Assembly (NCBI GenBank): GCA_949282965.1
Contig: CASDQW010000001.1
Span: 1-49,118 of the forward strand
From: an uncultured Lentisphaeria bacterium
GTDB lineage: Bacteria; Verrucomicrobiota; Lentisphaeria; Victivallales; Victivallaceae
Direction of reading: 5' to 3'
DNA length: 49,118 bases
Positions 1 through 8,737 of this stretch are shown in pieces; positions within the stretch are counted from its first letter, which is position 1; each line of letters opens with the position of its first letter. The position numbers and the translations under genes are program-made. The notes under the pieces are model-generated. The model worked only from the letters and a program-made list of their open reading frames with translations, ran no database searches and had not been told where the DNA came from.

Positions 1-539
1 ACGTCTCCGGCGGGCACTTCAATCCGGCGGTCAGCATCGGCCTCTGGGCGGCCGGACGGTTTGAACGCAGGAACCTCCTGCCCTACATCGCGGCCCAGAT
101 GATCGGCGCGGTGGTGGCGGCATTCGTCCTGTGGCTGATTCAGGAAGGGCAGGGAAACATGCTGCCCCAGAACCTCGGATTCGCCGCCAACGGGTACGGC
201 AGTCTGTCGCCTTCCAATTACGGCATGGGAGCCTGCGCCCTGGTGGAAATCCTGCTCACGTTCATATTTCTGGTCGTCATCTGCGGCGCCACCGACAAAC
301 GGGCGCCGCAGGGACTCGCGCCGATGGCCATCGGTCTCTGCCTGACCCTGATCCATCTGATCGGGATTCCGGTGACCAACCTCTCGGTCAATCCGGCGCG
401 CAGTTTCGGCCCGGCGCTGGTACAGTGGTGCGCGGTGAACAGCGACGCCATAACGCAGGTCTGGCTTTTCCTGCTGACGCCGATCGTCGGCGCGATCCCG
501 GCGGGACTGCTGTACCGCAAATTCTTCGATGCGGAATAA
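1..539 (+). CDS. aqpZ: AqpZ-type aquaporin (partial, 5' end outside window)
   Basis: Inner-membrane water channel of the MIP family. The reading frame is already open at base 3 and the true start lies left of the window, so about 178 C-terminal residues are visible. Both half-helix NPA motifs are present: GGHFNPAV at the left edge and SVNPARSFGPAL near the C-terminus. IHLIGIPVTN before the second NPA is the classical AqpZ stretch, which puts His and Arg of the aromatic/arginine filter in place. By alignment from memory, the position of E. coli AqpZ Thr183 is Leu here (TNLSVNPAR rather than TNTSVNPAR), which would make the pore entrance more hydrophobic. Absence of a GlpF-like insertion favours a water channel over a glycerol facilitator. 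A clear intrinsic terminator follows. Confidence 0.93.
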   Translation, partial: VSGGHFNPAVSIGLWAAGRFERRNLLPYIAAQMIGAVVAAFVLWLIQEGQGNMLPQNLGFAANGYGSLSPSNYGMGACALVEILLTFIFLVVICGATDKRAPQGLAPMAIGLCLTLIHLIGIPVTNLSVNPARSFGPALVQWCAVNSDAITQVWLFLLTPIVGAIPAGLLYRKFFDAE

Positions 540-556
540 GTTTCTCCGTTCCCCGG

Positions 557-589
557 CCCGAATCCGGAATCACCCGGATTCGGGTTTTT
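557..589 (+). terminator. Intrinsic terminator after aquaporin gene
   Basis: A perfect 10-bp inverted repeat (557-566 with 575-584), 8-nt loop, followed directly by five T (585-589). It lies 18 bp after the aquaporin stop. The opposite strand has no T tract, so it should act only on + transcripts. Confidence 0.85.
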
Positions 590-613
590 CGTCCGTCGCC
601 GCCCGTATCGGAC

Positions 614-2494
614 TCAGTCGCCGAAAGTGAAGACAAATTGCCAGTCCACCTTGCCGTCCGCCGGTGCGACGGTCTCCGCGATCAGCATCCGGCAATTGCG
701 GTTGGGGGTGTCGTACTCCTGCTCCAGCGCGCTGGTTTCCACGGTCCGGGTACGGATCGGCGTCCCGGACCGAACCTCCAGCCGGCATGTTTTGCCGCCG
801 GAGGCAAGCCGGAATCCCGTTTCGTCCGGCTCCGCGGCGGCGCCGGTCAGCATCTGCCAGCGTACCACCGCGCCGGGCTTCAGACCGGTAAAACGGTCCC
901 GGATCACCACCCCGCGGTCCGGTCCCAGCTGTGCCTCGCGTACCGCCGTGGCGGCCTGTCCGGCGTAGGCTTTGCTCAAATCCAGCGTGGCGGCGGCCCC
1001 CCCGTCGTCTCCGCCGGTCACCTCGACGAACTCCACCCGGCCGTCCACCCGCGGCGGCCGGCCGTCAATCAACGGAATGTTGTGGCTTTGATGGCCGAGC
1101 CGGAAAATGCGCCAGCGGTCGGAATTCTGGGCGGTACTCCAAAGCTTCATGCCGCGGGATTCGATCTTGTGATAATTTTCCATGCCCAAATCCTGCGCCC
1201 AGCGCACCCCGTCCGCCTCCAATACGAACGAACCGCCGTCCATATGCCCGTGGGGAGCATTCGGCGCACCGCCTTTCAACCCCAGAAACACCGCGTTCCG
1301 GTCAAACCCGCTGCGGAGCACGGCAATGGGCACCAGCGCGTCTTTGCCGCTGAAGTAATCCAGTTGCGGCTCCGCCTCCCGGTCCCGCGGACAATCCAGG
1401 AACGGCAACACCAACGGCAGCAGCCGCTGCTGACCACGATTGTTCTTCGGACGTCTGCGGGCATATTCCGTCAGGCTCTTGTCGGCCTGCGGCTGCCGCC
1501 AGTCCGGACGCCGGTACCGATACGCCAGATAAAACGAGGAGAATCCAAGCGGAAATCCGGATCCGCCATCTGAATAGTTGAAGGTCCTGCCGGAGGGGCC
1601 GGTGACGGCTTTGAGGAAAAAACCGGTTTCCGCAAAACCCGGCGCCTGCGAAATCCCGAAATCCTGTCCGAACGCCCGCGTCAGCACCCCCAGCCAGATC
1701 GAAGTAAAATCCGTCCCGTAATCCCAGTATCCGGGACCTTCCGGATAAGTACCATGCGGGGCATAGGAATTTTTCATGTAGGGCGCGACGCCGTTGATGC
1801 CGCGGGCGATCACCTGCGCCGCCAGTTCCGGCTCCGCCTCCCAGACCGCCACCGCCCCCGCGGTCAGGCCGCCGTGACAGACCGCGTACCAGTTGTTGGT
1901 ACTCCGGATCCACCAGGCCCGGGGATCGGCAACGGAGGTACGCAGACCGTGTTTCAAAATCGCCTCACGGATGGTTTCGCGCGCCTCGGGGGACATCGTC
2001 TCGTACAGCCAGTCGTAACCGACGGCCAGCGCCAGCGTCATCTCGCCGACATCCAGAAAATGGGAAGGGTTCCAGTCCGGAAACGCCGCCGCGGCCAGCA
2101 TTTCCGACACCGCCCGCTCAGCGTATGCCTTCCGGCCGGTCAGGTGATATGCGACCGCCAGGGTGTTGACCCGATACAGAACGGTACGGCTGACATCCAA
2201 CAGCCGGATTCCGGTTTTCTGATATTTGGACGGCTTCTCTGTCAGCAGCCGTTCGGCGTCATATTCGATCCGTTCGGCCAGCAGCCGCCCTTCCGGAGTT
2301 TCCGCTCCGCGCCGGAGTTCGTCGAAACCTGCAATCAGCAGCCGCGGCCGGCTCTGCAACCGGGAATTTTGCTGCAGCTGCCGCAGCACCTCCGGAGCAG
2401 ATACCTTGGGAGGCCATGAGGACGAGTCGGCGCCTCCCAGCGAAAGACTTCCGATCAACAGCGGCGACAGCAGCGGCAGCAAATGGATTTTCAC
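614..2494 (-). CDS. Secreted heparinase II/III-like polysaccharide lyase
   Basis: 626 residues. The N-terminus (MKIHLLPLLSPLLIGSLSL) is a signal peptide, so the enzyme should act in the periplasm or outside. An alpha-helical toroid-type region (about 30-330) carries NNWYAVCHGG (Asn201, His207) and a YPEGPGYWDYG segment with candidate catalytic Tyr. The C-terminal heparinase II/III beta-sandwich begins near residue 380 and contains APHGHMDGGSF (His415, His417, Asp419). This arrangement is typical of PL families that cleave uronate-containing polysaccharides by beta-elimination; the substrate cannot be read from sequence. The start is GTG at 2494 with AGGAA 8 nt upstream; the ATG further upstream is closed by a stop. 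It follows the GH20-like gene by 36 bp, so the two are probably co-transcribed. Confidence 0.85.
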   Translation of the reverse strand: MKIHLLPLLSPLLIGSLSLGGADSSSWPPKVSAPEVLRQLQQNSRLQSRPRLLIAGFDELRRGAETPEGRLLAERIEYDAERLLTEKPSKYQKTGIRLLDVSRTVLYRVNTLAVAYHLTGRKAYAERAVSEMLAAAAFPDWNPSHFLDVGEMTLALAVGYDWLYETMSPEARETIREAILKHGLRTSVADPRAWWIRSTNNWYAVCHGGLTAGAVAVWEAEPELAAQVIARGINGVAPYMKNSYAPHGTYPEGPGYWDYGTDFTSIWLGVLTRAFGQDFGISQAPGFAETGFFLKAVTGPSGRTFNYSDGGSGFPLGFSSFYLAYRYRRPDWRQPQADKSLTEYARRRPKNNRGQQRLLPLVLPFLDCPRDREAEPQLDYFSGKDALVPIAVLRSGFDRNAVFLGLKGGAPNAPHGHMDGGSFVLEADGVRWAQDLGMENYHKIESRGMKLWSTAQNSDRWRIFRLGHQSHNIPLIDGRPPRVDGRVEFVEVTGGDDGGAAATLDLSKAYAGQAATAVREAQLGPDRGVVIRDRFTGLKPGAVVRWQMLTGAAAEPDETGFRLASGGKTCRLEVRSGTPIRTRTVETSALEQEYDTPNRNCRMLIAETVAPADGKVDWQFVFTFGD

Positions 2495-2530
2495 GCTTAT
2501 TTCCTTTCTCTCATGGAAGTTCTGTCACAC

Positions 2531-4447
2531 TTATTTCGCACCGGCAAACGGATAACGGCGGTCCTGCCGCAAAGAACAGTAAAATTCTTTCAACCGGACC
2601 GGATGACAGCAGGCCCCGGCCGGTTCAAACCGCAGATATTCCACCGCCATCACCCCTTCCGGCAGCGGATAGCGGCAGTAATACCACATGTCGCCGGAGG
2701 CGTCCCGCCGCGGATAGCATTCCCCGACGACTTCCAGATAGCGCCGGTCGATCTCGTAGGCGTCCGCCAGCGATTCGGGAGAATCGTAACGGGCCGGCTT
2801 CAGGTCGGTATTGGAAATGTTCGACCCGAAGATCACGGGAAAACGCAGCTCCGCGCCGGAGCTTTCGCACCGGAAAATATGGTGGCCCAACAAATAAAAC
2901 GCCTCGTCCAGCAGCACCCCGTCGAAAAAGTATCGGAACGCAATATCCGTCTGGACCGTGTGGCAGACCGTGAGTTCCGCGGCGCCTTCTCCAGGCGCCT
3001 GCTGCGGATGCATCCGGTACAGCCGTTCGAAAACCAGTCGGTCGAGATCCGGATAATCCTCCGAACCAAACTGCGGCTCCCACATCAGCCAGGACGCGTA
3101 GACCAGATGGTAGAGAATCCCGTTGCGCTGCAAAGTGCGCATATCGGACCGCCCCCAGTTGGAGACGCAGATCCCGGCAACGCCGGGAGCGCTGATGCGT
3201 TTTTCCCAGTCCTTGAAAAGCGCGGGTTCGAAATTGGCGAACCAGTACCGCAGCCCCCGGGACGCATAAGCCTGATCGTAGGCCCGGTCGATGCTCCAGT
3301 ACCAGTGAAAAATGGAAAGCGGCTCGATCTTTTCCATCGCCCGGAAGGTCGCGGGCAGCGCATCCAGGGTGTCCGTAGCCGGACAGGCGGCGCCGCCGAT
3401 CGGTTCGCCGTTGCGCCAATGGGAATCCAGCAGTTTTTCACCCCAGATAATGGGTTCGACCTGTCGTTCCCGCAGATAAGCGACCATCCGGTTGAGCTCC
3501 TGCGCGTAGAGTTCCGCCGCATCCCGGCCTTTGCATCTCGGGCAGAGCCCTATGGAGTAATATTCATCGTGACCGATATGAATTTTGCGGGGATGAACCA
3601 GGTCGATCACTTCGTCCAGCAGTTCGAAAAAAAGCTTGTAATAGTCGGGATTGAGCGGGCAGCAGGTATCCGGGAACGGATCCTCCGGCCGTTCGGCCAG
3701 TTCCCGGTGGCGGGTCAGCAGATAATCGCAATGCGACAACGACGGCATCTCCGGAACGACCTCCATGAAACGCTCCCGGCAATACTCCGTCAACTCCAGG
3801 AACTGCGCCTGCGACAGCACCTTTCCCCCGCCGTTTTCCGTGTGAATGGAATTTTTCCGCCACGGGAACTGATTCTGCACCTTGAGTGTTTTGGCCGGAT
3901 ATTCATTCATGAACTCGGCGTATTCGATCCAGCCTTCGTTGATTTCCGGATGGCGTTTATATTCCAGAGCGCCGCCCAGCTCCAGCACGATGAAATTGTA
4001 TTTGCACTGCGCCGCCAGATCGATGATCCGCCGGAAGTGGGCCATCCCCTCTTCCGTCGGCTCCGGCAGATACAGTTTCAGCCCCCGGTCGCCGCGCGGA
4101 GATTCATACAGCGTGAAGGAACGCAGCCCCGTCTCAGCCGTCTTCAGCAGAAAAGTCTGCATCCCGTAAAAGTGCCCGGCTTCTCCGACCGACCAGATGT
4201 GAACGCCATCCCCGTCAAACCGGATCAGAAACGCCTCTTCCCGGGTTTGCACCCGCGTCTGAAAAATTTCTCCGGCCAGCCGGTTCAGTTCCGACACGGA
4301 AACCTGCGTCCAGCAGAACGGAATCGCATATCCCACCTGTTCCAGCAGCCGGAGTGAACGGGGAGGCATGGACGGATCCGGCACGGGCCGTCCCGCCGCA
4401 AAGTCCAGCATGTCATATTCCCGACAATAAAGATACGGTGATTTCAT
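2531..4447 (-). CDS. GH20-like beta-N-acetylhexosaminidase family protein
   Basis: 638 residues from the chosen start. An N-terminal alpha/beta domain (about 45-120, ending with the GHFYGMQTF type motif that leads into the barrel in GH20) precedes a TIM barrel. IHIGHDEYYSIG (about 289-300) holds the adjacent Asp294-Glu295 pair that matches the GH20 acid/base and partner. Just after it is a CPRCKG pair of cysteines, an oddity that may bind a metal. No signal peptide is seen, so it is probably cytoplasmic and would act on imported fragments, unlike its secreted neighbour. Two ATGs are possible: 4453 lies only 1 nt after AGGAG while 4447 is 7 nt away, so 4447 is preferred. Exact sugar specificity is unknown. 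Confidence 0.8.
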   Translation of the reverse strand: MKSPYLYCREYDMLDFAAGRPVPDPSMPPRSLRLLEQVGYAIPFCWTQVSVSELNRLAGEIFQTRVQTREEAFLIRFDGDGVHIWSVGEAGHFYGMQTFLLKTAETGLRSFTLYESPRGDRGLKLYLPEPTEEGMAHFRRIIDLAAQCKYNFIVLELGGALEYKRHPEINEGWIEYAEFMNEYPAKTLKVQNQFPWRKNSIHTENGGGKVLSQAQFLELTEYCRERFMEVVPEMPSLSHCDYLLTRHRELAERPEDPFPDTCCPLNPDYYKLFFELLDEVIDLVHPRKIHIGHDEYYSIGLCPRCKGRDAAELYAQELNRMVAYLRERQVEPIIWGEKLLDSHWRNGEPIGGAACPATDTLDALPATFRAMEKIEPLSIFHWYWSIDRAYDQAYASRGLRYWFANFEPALFKDWEKRISAPGVAGICVSNWGRSDMRTLQRNGILYHLVYASWLMWEPQFGSEDYPDLDRLVFERLYRMHPQQAPGEGAAELTVCHTVQTDIAFRYFFDGVLLDEAFYLLGHHIFRCESSGAELRFPVIFGSNISNTDLKPARYDSPESLADAYEIDRRYLEVVGECYPRRDASGDMWYYCRYPLPEGVMAVEYLRFEPAGACCHPVRLKEFYCSLRQDRRYPFAGAK

Positions 4448-4536
4448 GGTCATTCTCCTGTCATGCGTATGGACGGGGATCTACGGATTTTCAGGGCGGC
4501 GGCGTTTTTCGTCCGTTCGTACCCGGCCCCGGAAGT

Positions 4537-4564
4537 ACAATAGAAGCATTTGCCGGAAAAGCAA
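4537..4564 (-). promoter_or_regulatory. Candidate sigma70 promoter for the GH20-like / lyase pair
   Basis: TTGCTT (4564-4559) and TATTGT (4542-4537) with a 16-bp spacer, about 90 bp before the GH20-like start. It sits in the 4454-4750 gene-free stretch, where I see nothing else except a small CACGG/CCGTG hairpin just after the GNAT gene stop without a T tract. Confidence 0.4.
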
Positions 4565-4750
4565 CCGGGAAAACGTTTTTTGCCCACACGGTTCCACCGC
4601 CCTGCGACGGCGGACGGGGCGGCGGCGCCGAAACGCGCCTGGGAAACGGACTCCGGCCGGAGATGTCCCGCGTCGCACGGCCTGCGGCGCGGATCCGGTG
4701 TGATCGCAGCCATACGGCAGCGTTTCACGGGGGGAACACCGTGGATTCTT

Positions 4751-5860
4751 TCAATCGCTCAACTTTTTTTCGAAAATGAAAGTGTCGCTTAAGTCCGGCG
4801 GCAGATCTTTCTGTGGCACATGGCCATCGGGATCGGGATGCTGCTTATGGAAAAAACGGGTTATTTGGAAACCGCATTTATTGACGTAGAAATGAATATT
4901 CCGTTTCGCAAAATAAGGAGTGCACGTCTGCCAGACCAGTGTTTCCGGATGTCTCCGTTCAATCTCCCGCCAGGCCGCCTGGCCGAGTCCCCGGCTATGC
5001 TGCTCCGGAGCAATGAACAGCAGCTCGAGACTGTTGCATCGGGTTCCTGCATGGATTTTCAGCATGACGCCGCCAGCCGGTTGCCCGTCATGAACGATCT
5101 GATACACCTCGGTATCCGGCTCTTCAAGAGATTTTCGGAGATCATCTTCGGACAGGTCGTCGCCGTATGTTTCTCCGAAATGCTCCAGGACAGTTTGACG
5201 GAAGGTCTTCTTCATGCGGGCATTGAACGCCGGCAGCGCTTCCGGCGTGACCGGTATGAGTGCCACTTCCGGCAGGGAGGTGAGTGGGGCTGCCGTTTTT
5301 TTCAATGGTTGATTCTTCCGCATGTCTTTTTCGAAGGTGAAAAAATCGAAGTCCGGCGGAGGTTCATCCATCCCTTCTTTTTCATGGGAAGCGTGATGAT
5401 GCTCATTTTGAAATTCGACGATTTTGAACCCGCACTTGTTCACGTAAAAATGGATGTTGCGCTTTTCAAACCAGGGAGTGCATGTCTCCCAGACCAGCGT
5501 CTCCGGATACATCCGCTCGATGGCCCGCCATGCGGCAAACCCCAATCCGCCGCCGTGCCGCTCGGGAGAAATAAAGAAAAGATCCAGACTGTTGCGCCGG
5601 GTTTCGGCATTGATTCTCAGAATCGCGCCGCCCACCTGCCGCCCCTCGTGGACAACCTGATAAACCACACACGCGGGATCATCGAATGCCTGTCGCACAT
5701 CCGCCGCTGGCGGAATCTTCTCCTCGTCCAGAAAACCGGAGGTTTCCACCACCGCCACAGCGAACGCAGCCCGCATCCGTTCGCAGAATCCCGAAAGCTC
5801 CTCCGGGGTTGCCGCGATCAGTTGAACATCCGGCATATTCTTCTCTTTTCCTCCACTCAT
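4751..5860 (-). CDS. Tandem GNAT-family N-acetyltransferase (two similar domains)
   Basis: 369 residues made of two copies of the same ~150-residue GNAT-like unit, about residues 10-160 and 200-350. Each copy carries matching blocks: VVYQVVHEGRQVGGAILRIN versus EVYQIVHDGQPAGGVMLKIH, then FISPERHGGGLGFAAW versus FIAPEQHSRGLGQAAW (the acetyl-CoA pyrophosphate loop), then KRNIHFYVNKCGF in both. This indicates an internal duplication. Acceptor unknown. The gene starts at an ATGA overlap with the marR stop; an in-frame ATG eight codons later has GGAGG about 13 nt upstream and is an alternative. It is last in an operon with the MATE pump and MarR regulator, a setting that suggests detoxification or drug modification, which is inference only. 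Confidence 0.82.
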   Translation of the reverse strand: MSGGKEKNMPDVQLIAATPEELSGFCERMRAAFAVAVVETSGFLDEEKIPPAADVRQAFDDPACVVYQVVHEGRQVGGAILRINAETRRNSLDLFFISPERHGGGLGFAAWRAIERMYPETLVWETCTPWFEKRNIHFYVNKCGFKIVEFQNEHHHASHEKEGMDEPPPDFDFFTFEKDMRKNQPLKKTAAPLTSLPEVALIPVTPEALPAFNARMKKTFRQTVLEHFGETYGDDLSEDDLRKSLEEPDTEVYQIVHDGQPAGGVMLKIHAGTRCNSLELLFIAPEQHSRGLGQAAWREIERRHPETLVWQTCTPYFAKRNIHFYVNKCGFQITRFFHKQHPDPDGHVPQKDLPPDLSDTFIFEKKLSD

Positions 5861-6324
5861 TTCTCAACCTGCGTTTCGGCGAATTCCGCGTATACTCTTT
5901 TGACGCTGTTCATGAACCGCCCGGCATACTCCACCATGGCCGTCTGCTCGTCCGGAGAAAAATCGGCAAGAGAGCGCAAGTCGATCTGTTCCATGGCCCG
6001 GCACACTTCGCCGGCAAATGCGGTACCGGCTGAGGACAGCTGGATCTTGCGCTGCCGGTGATCGTTCTCATCTTCTCTTCGAACAATCAGCCCGCGTTTT
6101 TCAAAATCCTTCAGAATCAAGGTGATCAGCTGCGGCATGACATCGCCGTTCGCGGCCAGTTCCCCCGGCTTCGCCCCTTCCGGATGTTCGTGGAGATATT
6201 CCAGTGCGAAATAGGCGTTCATCGACAAACCCCAATGTTTCAGAAACGCACTGTACTGCCTGGTGGTCTCCGTCATATAGCCGATCCAGCGGCGGAGCAA
6301 TTCCTTTGTACTTCTTTCAGACAT
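5857..6324 (-). CDS. MarR-family transcriptional regulator
   Basis: 155 residues. Winged-helix MarR fold: helices around WGLSMNAYFALEYL, recognition region VMPQLITLILKDFEKRGLI, wing REDENDHRQRKIQLSSAG (about 65-110), and a C-terminal dimerisation helix. The start at 6324 has GGAGG 6 nt upstream and overlaps the MATE stop by 8 bp; a longer reading would enter the MATE coding region without a better ribosome site. It probably regulates its own operon, because a palindrome overlaps the -10 box of the operon promoter at 7684-7693. Confidence 0.9.
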   Translation of the reverse strand: MSERSTKELLRRWIGYMTETTRQYSAFLKHWGLSMNAYFALEYLHEHPEGAKPGELAANGDVMPQLITLILKDFEKRGLIVRREDENDHRQRKIQLSSAGTAFAGEVCRAMEQIDLRSLADFSPDEQTAMVEYAGRFMNSVKRVYAEFAETQVEK

Positions 6325-7636
6325 GACACACCTCCCTGCGCGAACATTTTCCAAACCAGAGATAAAGAACGAATGCAAACAAAATAACGCGGGACACCGG
6401 CATCGCCAGCCAGACTCCGTCCATCCCCCACCAGAGCGGCAGCGTATAAAGACACAGCGGCAGAGCGAAGAAGGTGTCGCCGTAAATCAGCAGCGAAGCG
6501 TCCGTAATTTTGCCGGTGGACTGATAGTAGAATCCGGCAACGCGAATCACGCCCAGCAGAATGAACGCGGTGGAGCTCAGCAAAACCCCATGCATGGCCA
6601 GCGCTGCCGCATTGCCGGTCAACCCCACCCACGCGGTCATCGGTCCGCGAAAGGCAAAAGAGAACAACATCAGGGCAATCCCGAGAAAAAACGCATACCG
6701 GTACCCCATGTTCCCGATACGGTTCTGCCGCTTATATTGTTTCGCGCCAAACATATAGGCGGTCAGCGGCTGAATTCCGGTTGCCAGGCCGGTCATCAGA
6801 ATCGATCCGAGCGATTCCAGTCCGGCGACCAGCGTGTAGGCGGCAAGTCCGTCCACCGCGCCGTATTTCAGGGACTGCGCATTGTGCATGTAAAGCATGG
6901 CGATGATGGACAGCATGTTGCCGAAGATGGGAATGCCCGTCAACAGAATGTTCCGGACCGGGGCCCCATTCAGTGTCATGCCGCGCCACAGAAAACGCAG
7001 CTCTGTCCGATCCGACATGAAATAATAAATTCCAATCACAACCGCAATCCCCTGACTGACGATGGTCGCATAGGCGGCTCCGCCCGCCCCCCAGTGAAAG
7101 ACGATGATGAACAGCCAGTCCAGAATAATATTCCCGACCAGTCCCACGATCATGAGAATCATGGCGAAGACCGGACTCCCGTCGTTTCTGATGACGGCAA
7201 TGAAGGATCCCATGAATATCGTAAAGAAAGCACCGCCGACCATGATCCGGGCGTATGTCAGAGAAATGGGCAGCAGTTCCTCCGTGGCCCCCAGCAACAG
7301 CAAAATGGGCTCCAGCAGGAAAAACACCAGCGGACAAAGGATGCAGGACACCAGAATATTCAAAGCAATCATGGTCCCGAAAATCCGCTGGGCGCCGGAA
7401 CTGTCGCCGCACCCGCGGCACTGTGCCACGAGTACGGCCGCCCCGGAACCGACCAGCTCGCCCAGTGCACCGAAAATCATTACCAGCGGCCAGGTCAGAG
7501 CCACCGCCGCCAGGCCGGTTTTACCGGTCCCCTGTCCGATGAAGATGGTATCGACAATGCTGAATGACCCGGCAATCAACATCCCCACCATGGAAGGCCC
7601 GATATATCGGAAAAACAGCTTCTGCTCCCGTTTCAC
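6317..7636 (-). CDS. MATE-family multidrug/toxin efflux transporter
   Basis: 439 residues, twelve hydrophobic segments, inner membrane. The opening KLFFRYIGPSMVGMLIAGSFSIVDTIFIGQ followed by GLAAVALTWP is the standard start of the first MATE repeat (DinF/NorM-like). The family exports cationic or hydrophobic compounds in exchange for Na+ or H+; the substrate is not predictable here. Start codon is GTG at 7636 with GGAGG 5 nt upstream. First gene of the operon with marR and the tandem GNAT gene, with a near-consensus promoter about 50 bp upstream. Confidence 0.92.
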   Translation of the reverse strand: MKREQKLFFRYIGPSMVGMLIAGSFSIVDTIFIGQGTGKTGLAAVALTWPLVMIFGALGELVGSGAAVLVAQCRGCGDSSGAQRIFGTMIALNILVSCILCPLVFFLLEPILLLLGATEELLPISLTYARIMVGGAFFTIFMGSFIAVIRNDGSPVFAMILMIVGLVGNIILDWLFIIVFHWGAGGAAYATIVSQGIAVVIGIYYFMSDRTELRFLWRGMTLNGAPVRNILLTGIPIFGNMLSIIAMLYMHNAQSLKYGAVDGLAAYTLVAGLESLGSILMTGLATGIQPLTAYMFGAKQYKRQNRIGNMGYRYAFFLGIALMLFSFAFRGPMTAWVGLTGNAAALAMHGVLLSSTAFILLGVIRVAGFYYQSTGKITDASLLIYGDTFFALPLCLYTLPLWWGMDGVWLAMPVSRVILFAFVLYLWFGKCSRREVCHV

Positions 7637-7683
7637 CCAAACCTCCGGCGAACAATCATCTTGTTTTATATTAAAATAACTTT

Positions 7684-7693
7684 ACTATATAGT
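7684..7693. promoter_or_regulatory. Palindrome overlapping -10, candidate MarR operator
   Basis: ACTATATAGT is a perfect 10-bp palindrome covering the -10 box of the operon promoter. MarR proteins commonly bind short A/T-rich palindromes at this position; binding by the local MarR is inference. Confidence 0.45.
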
Positions 7694-7712
7694 TTCTTTT
7701 TTATTTTTTCAA
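7684..7712 (-). promoter_or_regulatory. Sigma70 promoter of the MATE-marR-GNAT operon
   Basis: TTGAAA (7712-7707) and TATAGT (7689-7684) separated by exactly 17 bp, in an A/T-rich stretch, reading toward the MATE gene. The -10 box is embedded in the palindrome ACTATATAGT. Confidence 0.7.
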
Positions 7713-8007
7713 GAGGGGCATTGCCAAGTTCCCCCGTTGAATGAGAAAAATTGCGTTCGGAAGATTCCACCTCTCTTGGGACTGCCGCGCAAAAAGCCCG
7801 GCGATGCAAAGAAATCTGAAAATCATTCCCATCGGTCGGTCGGCCATGACCGCGAAGCGCCGCCTCGGCCTTTGCCAACAGACCACGCCTCCCGGGAGGA
7901 CTTCCGGTCCTTTTCCCGGCTCTTTTGAATTGAATGAATTCTTCTTTGCCCCCTTCCCATTCAAGGGAGTCTACCGGGAGGTGGTCGTAGAGGACGAAAA
8001 CGGCCAT
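7713..8007. other. Gene-free stretch between MATE promoter and tRNA-Phe terminator
   Basis: About 295 bp. The open frames here show no recognisable domain, poor ribosome sites, and partly run into the tRNA. I see no convincing gene, RNA or repeat. Confidence 0.5.
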
Positions 8008-8037
8008 AAAAAAAGCCGAACGTGTTGTCCGTCCGGC
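8008..8037 (-). terminator. Intrinsic terminator of tRNA-Phe
   Basis: On the minus strand, an 8-bp stem (8037-8030 with 8022-8015, one G-T pair), 7-nt loop, then seven T (8014-8008). It lies 16 bp past the 3' end of the tRNA. Confidence 0.85.
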
Positions 8038-8053
8038 AAATACACAAAAAAAA

Positions 8054-8129
8054 TGGTGGCGGGACCCGGAATCGAACCGGGGACACAAGGATTTTCAGTC
8101 CTTTGCTCTACCGACTGAGCTATCCCACC
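8054..8129 (-). tRNA. tRNA-Phe (GAA anticodon)
   Basis: 76 nt including encoded CCA. Acceptor GGTGGGA pairs with TCCCGCC (one G-T pair); D-arm GCTC/GAGC; anticodon loop CTGAAAA gives GAA; T-arm CCCGG-TTCGATT-CCGGG. All expected stems close. Confidence 0.97.
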
Positions 8130-8165
8130 ACACCGTCACCCCTCACTCAGACAGGCAACGGAAAC

Positions 8166-8195
8166 ATAATAGATACCACTTTCGGAGAAAAGCAA
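8166..8195 (-). promoter_or_regulatory. Candidate promoter of tRNA-Phe
   Basis: TTGCTT (8195-8190) and TATTAT (8171-8166) with an 18-bp spacer. The predicted transcript start near 8159 would give a 5' leader of about 30 nt before the tRNA. Confidence 0.5.
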
Positions 8196-8336
8196 GCATT
8201 AAATCCTGAAAAAACGCATTTTTTCTTCCTTTTTCCGGAAAAAAGAACGAATATTTCAGAAAATGATTTGACATTTTTGTTTTCCGGTGGCAATTTAACA
8301 TATATGCGGCGATGGTTTCTGGTGCCGCGGAAATGA

Positions 8337-8627
<291 letters not shown>

Positions 8628-8671
8628 AAACGCCTTGCTCTGGTGTCACGTTTCATAGAGAGACACTCCTG

Positions 8672-8708
8672 ATGGGTCACTTCGTATACGGTGTGGCCCA
8701 TTTTTTTT
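8672..8708 (+). terminator. Intergenic terminator / attenuator between acpP and fabF
   Basis: A 9-bp stem (8672-8680 with 8693-8701, one T-G pair) and 12-nt loop, followed by eight T to 8708. It lies 45 bp after the acpP stop and 30 bp before fabF. Partial termination would give more ACP than FabF, in line with the high cellular demand for ACP; that purpose is inferred. Confidence 0.8.
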
Positions 8709-8737
8709 AAAGCGGGAGACAAGAAGGAGAATATTGC

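Noticed and set aside
131..1573. 480-codon plus-strand frame across the aquaporin end and the lyase
   Set aside because: Starts out of frame inside the aquaporin, crosses its terminator, and is antisense to the lyase; Arg/Gly/Pro-rich shadow.
2483..4357. 624-codon plus-strand frame opposite the GH20-like gene
   Set aside because: Complete antisense overlap with a gene that has domain motifs and a ribosome site.
7741..8118. 125-codon frame ending in GIEPGTQGFSVLCSTD
   Set aside because: The tail is the well-known spurious translation of a tRNA read on the opposite strand; it runs through tRNA-Phe and its terminator.
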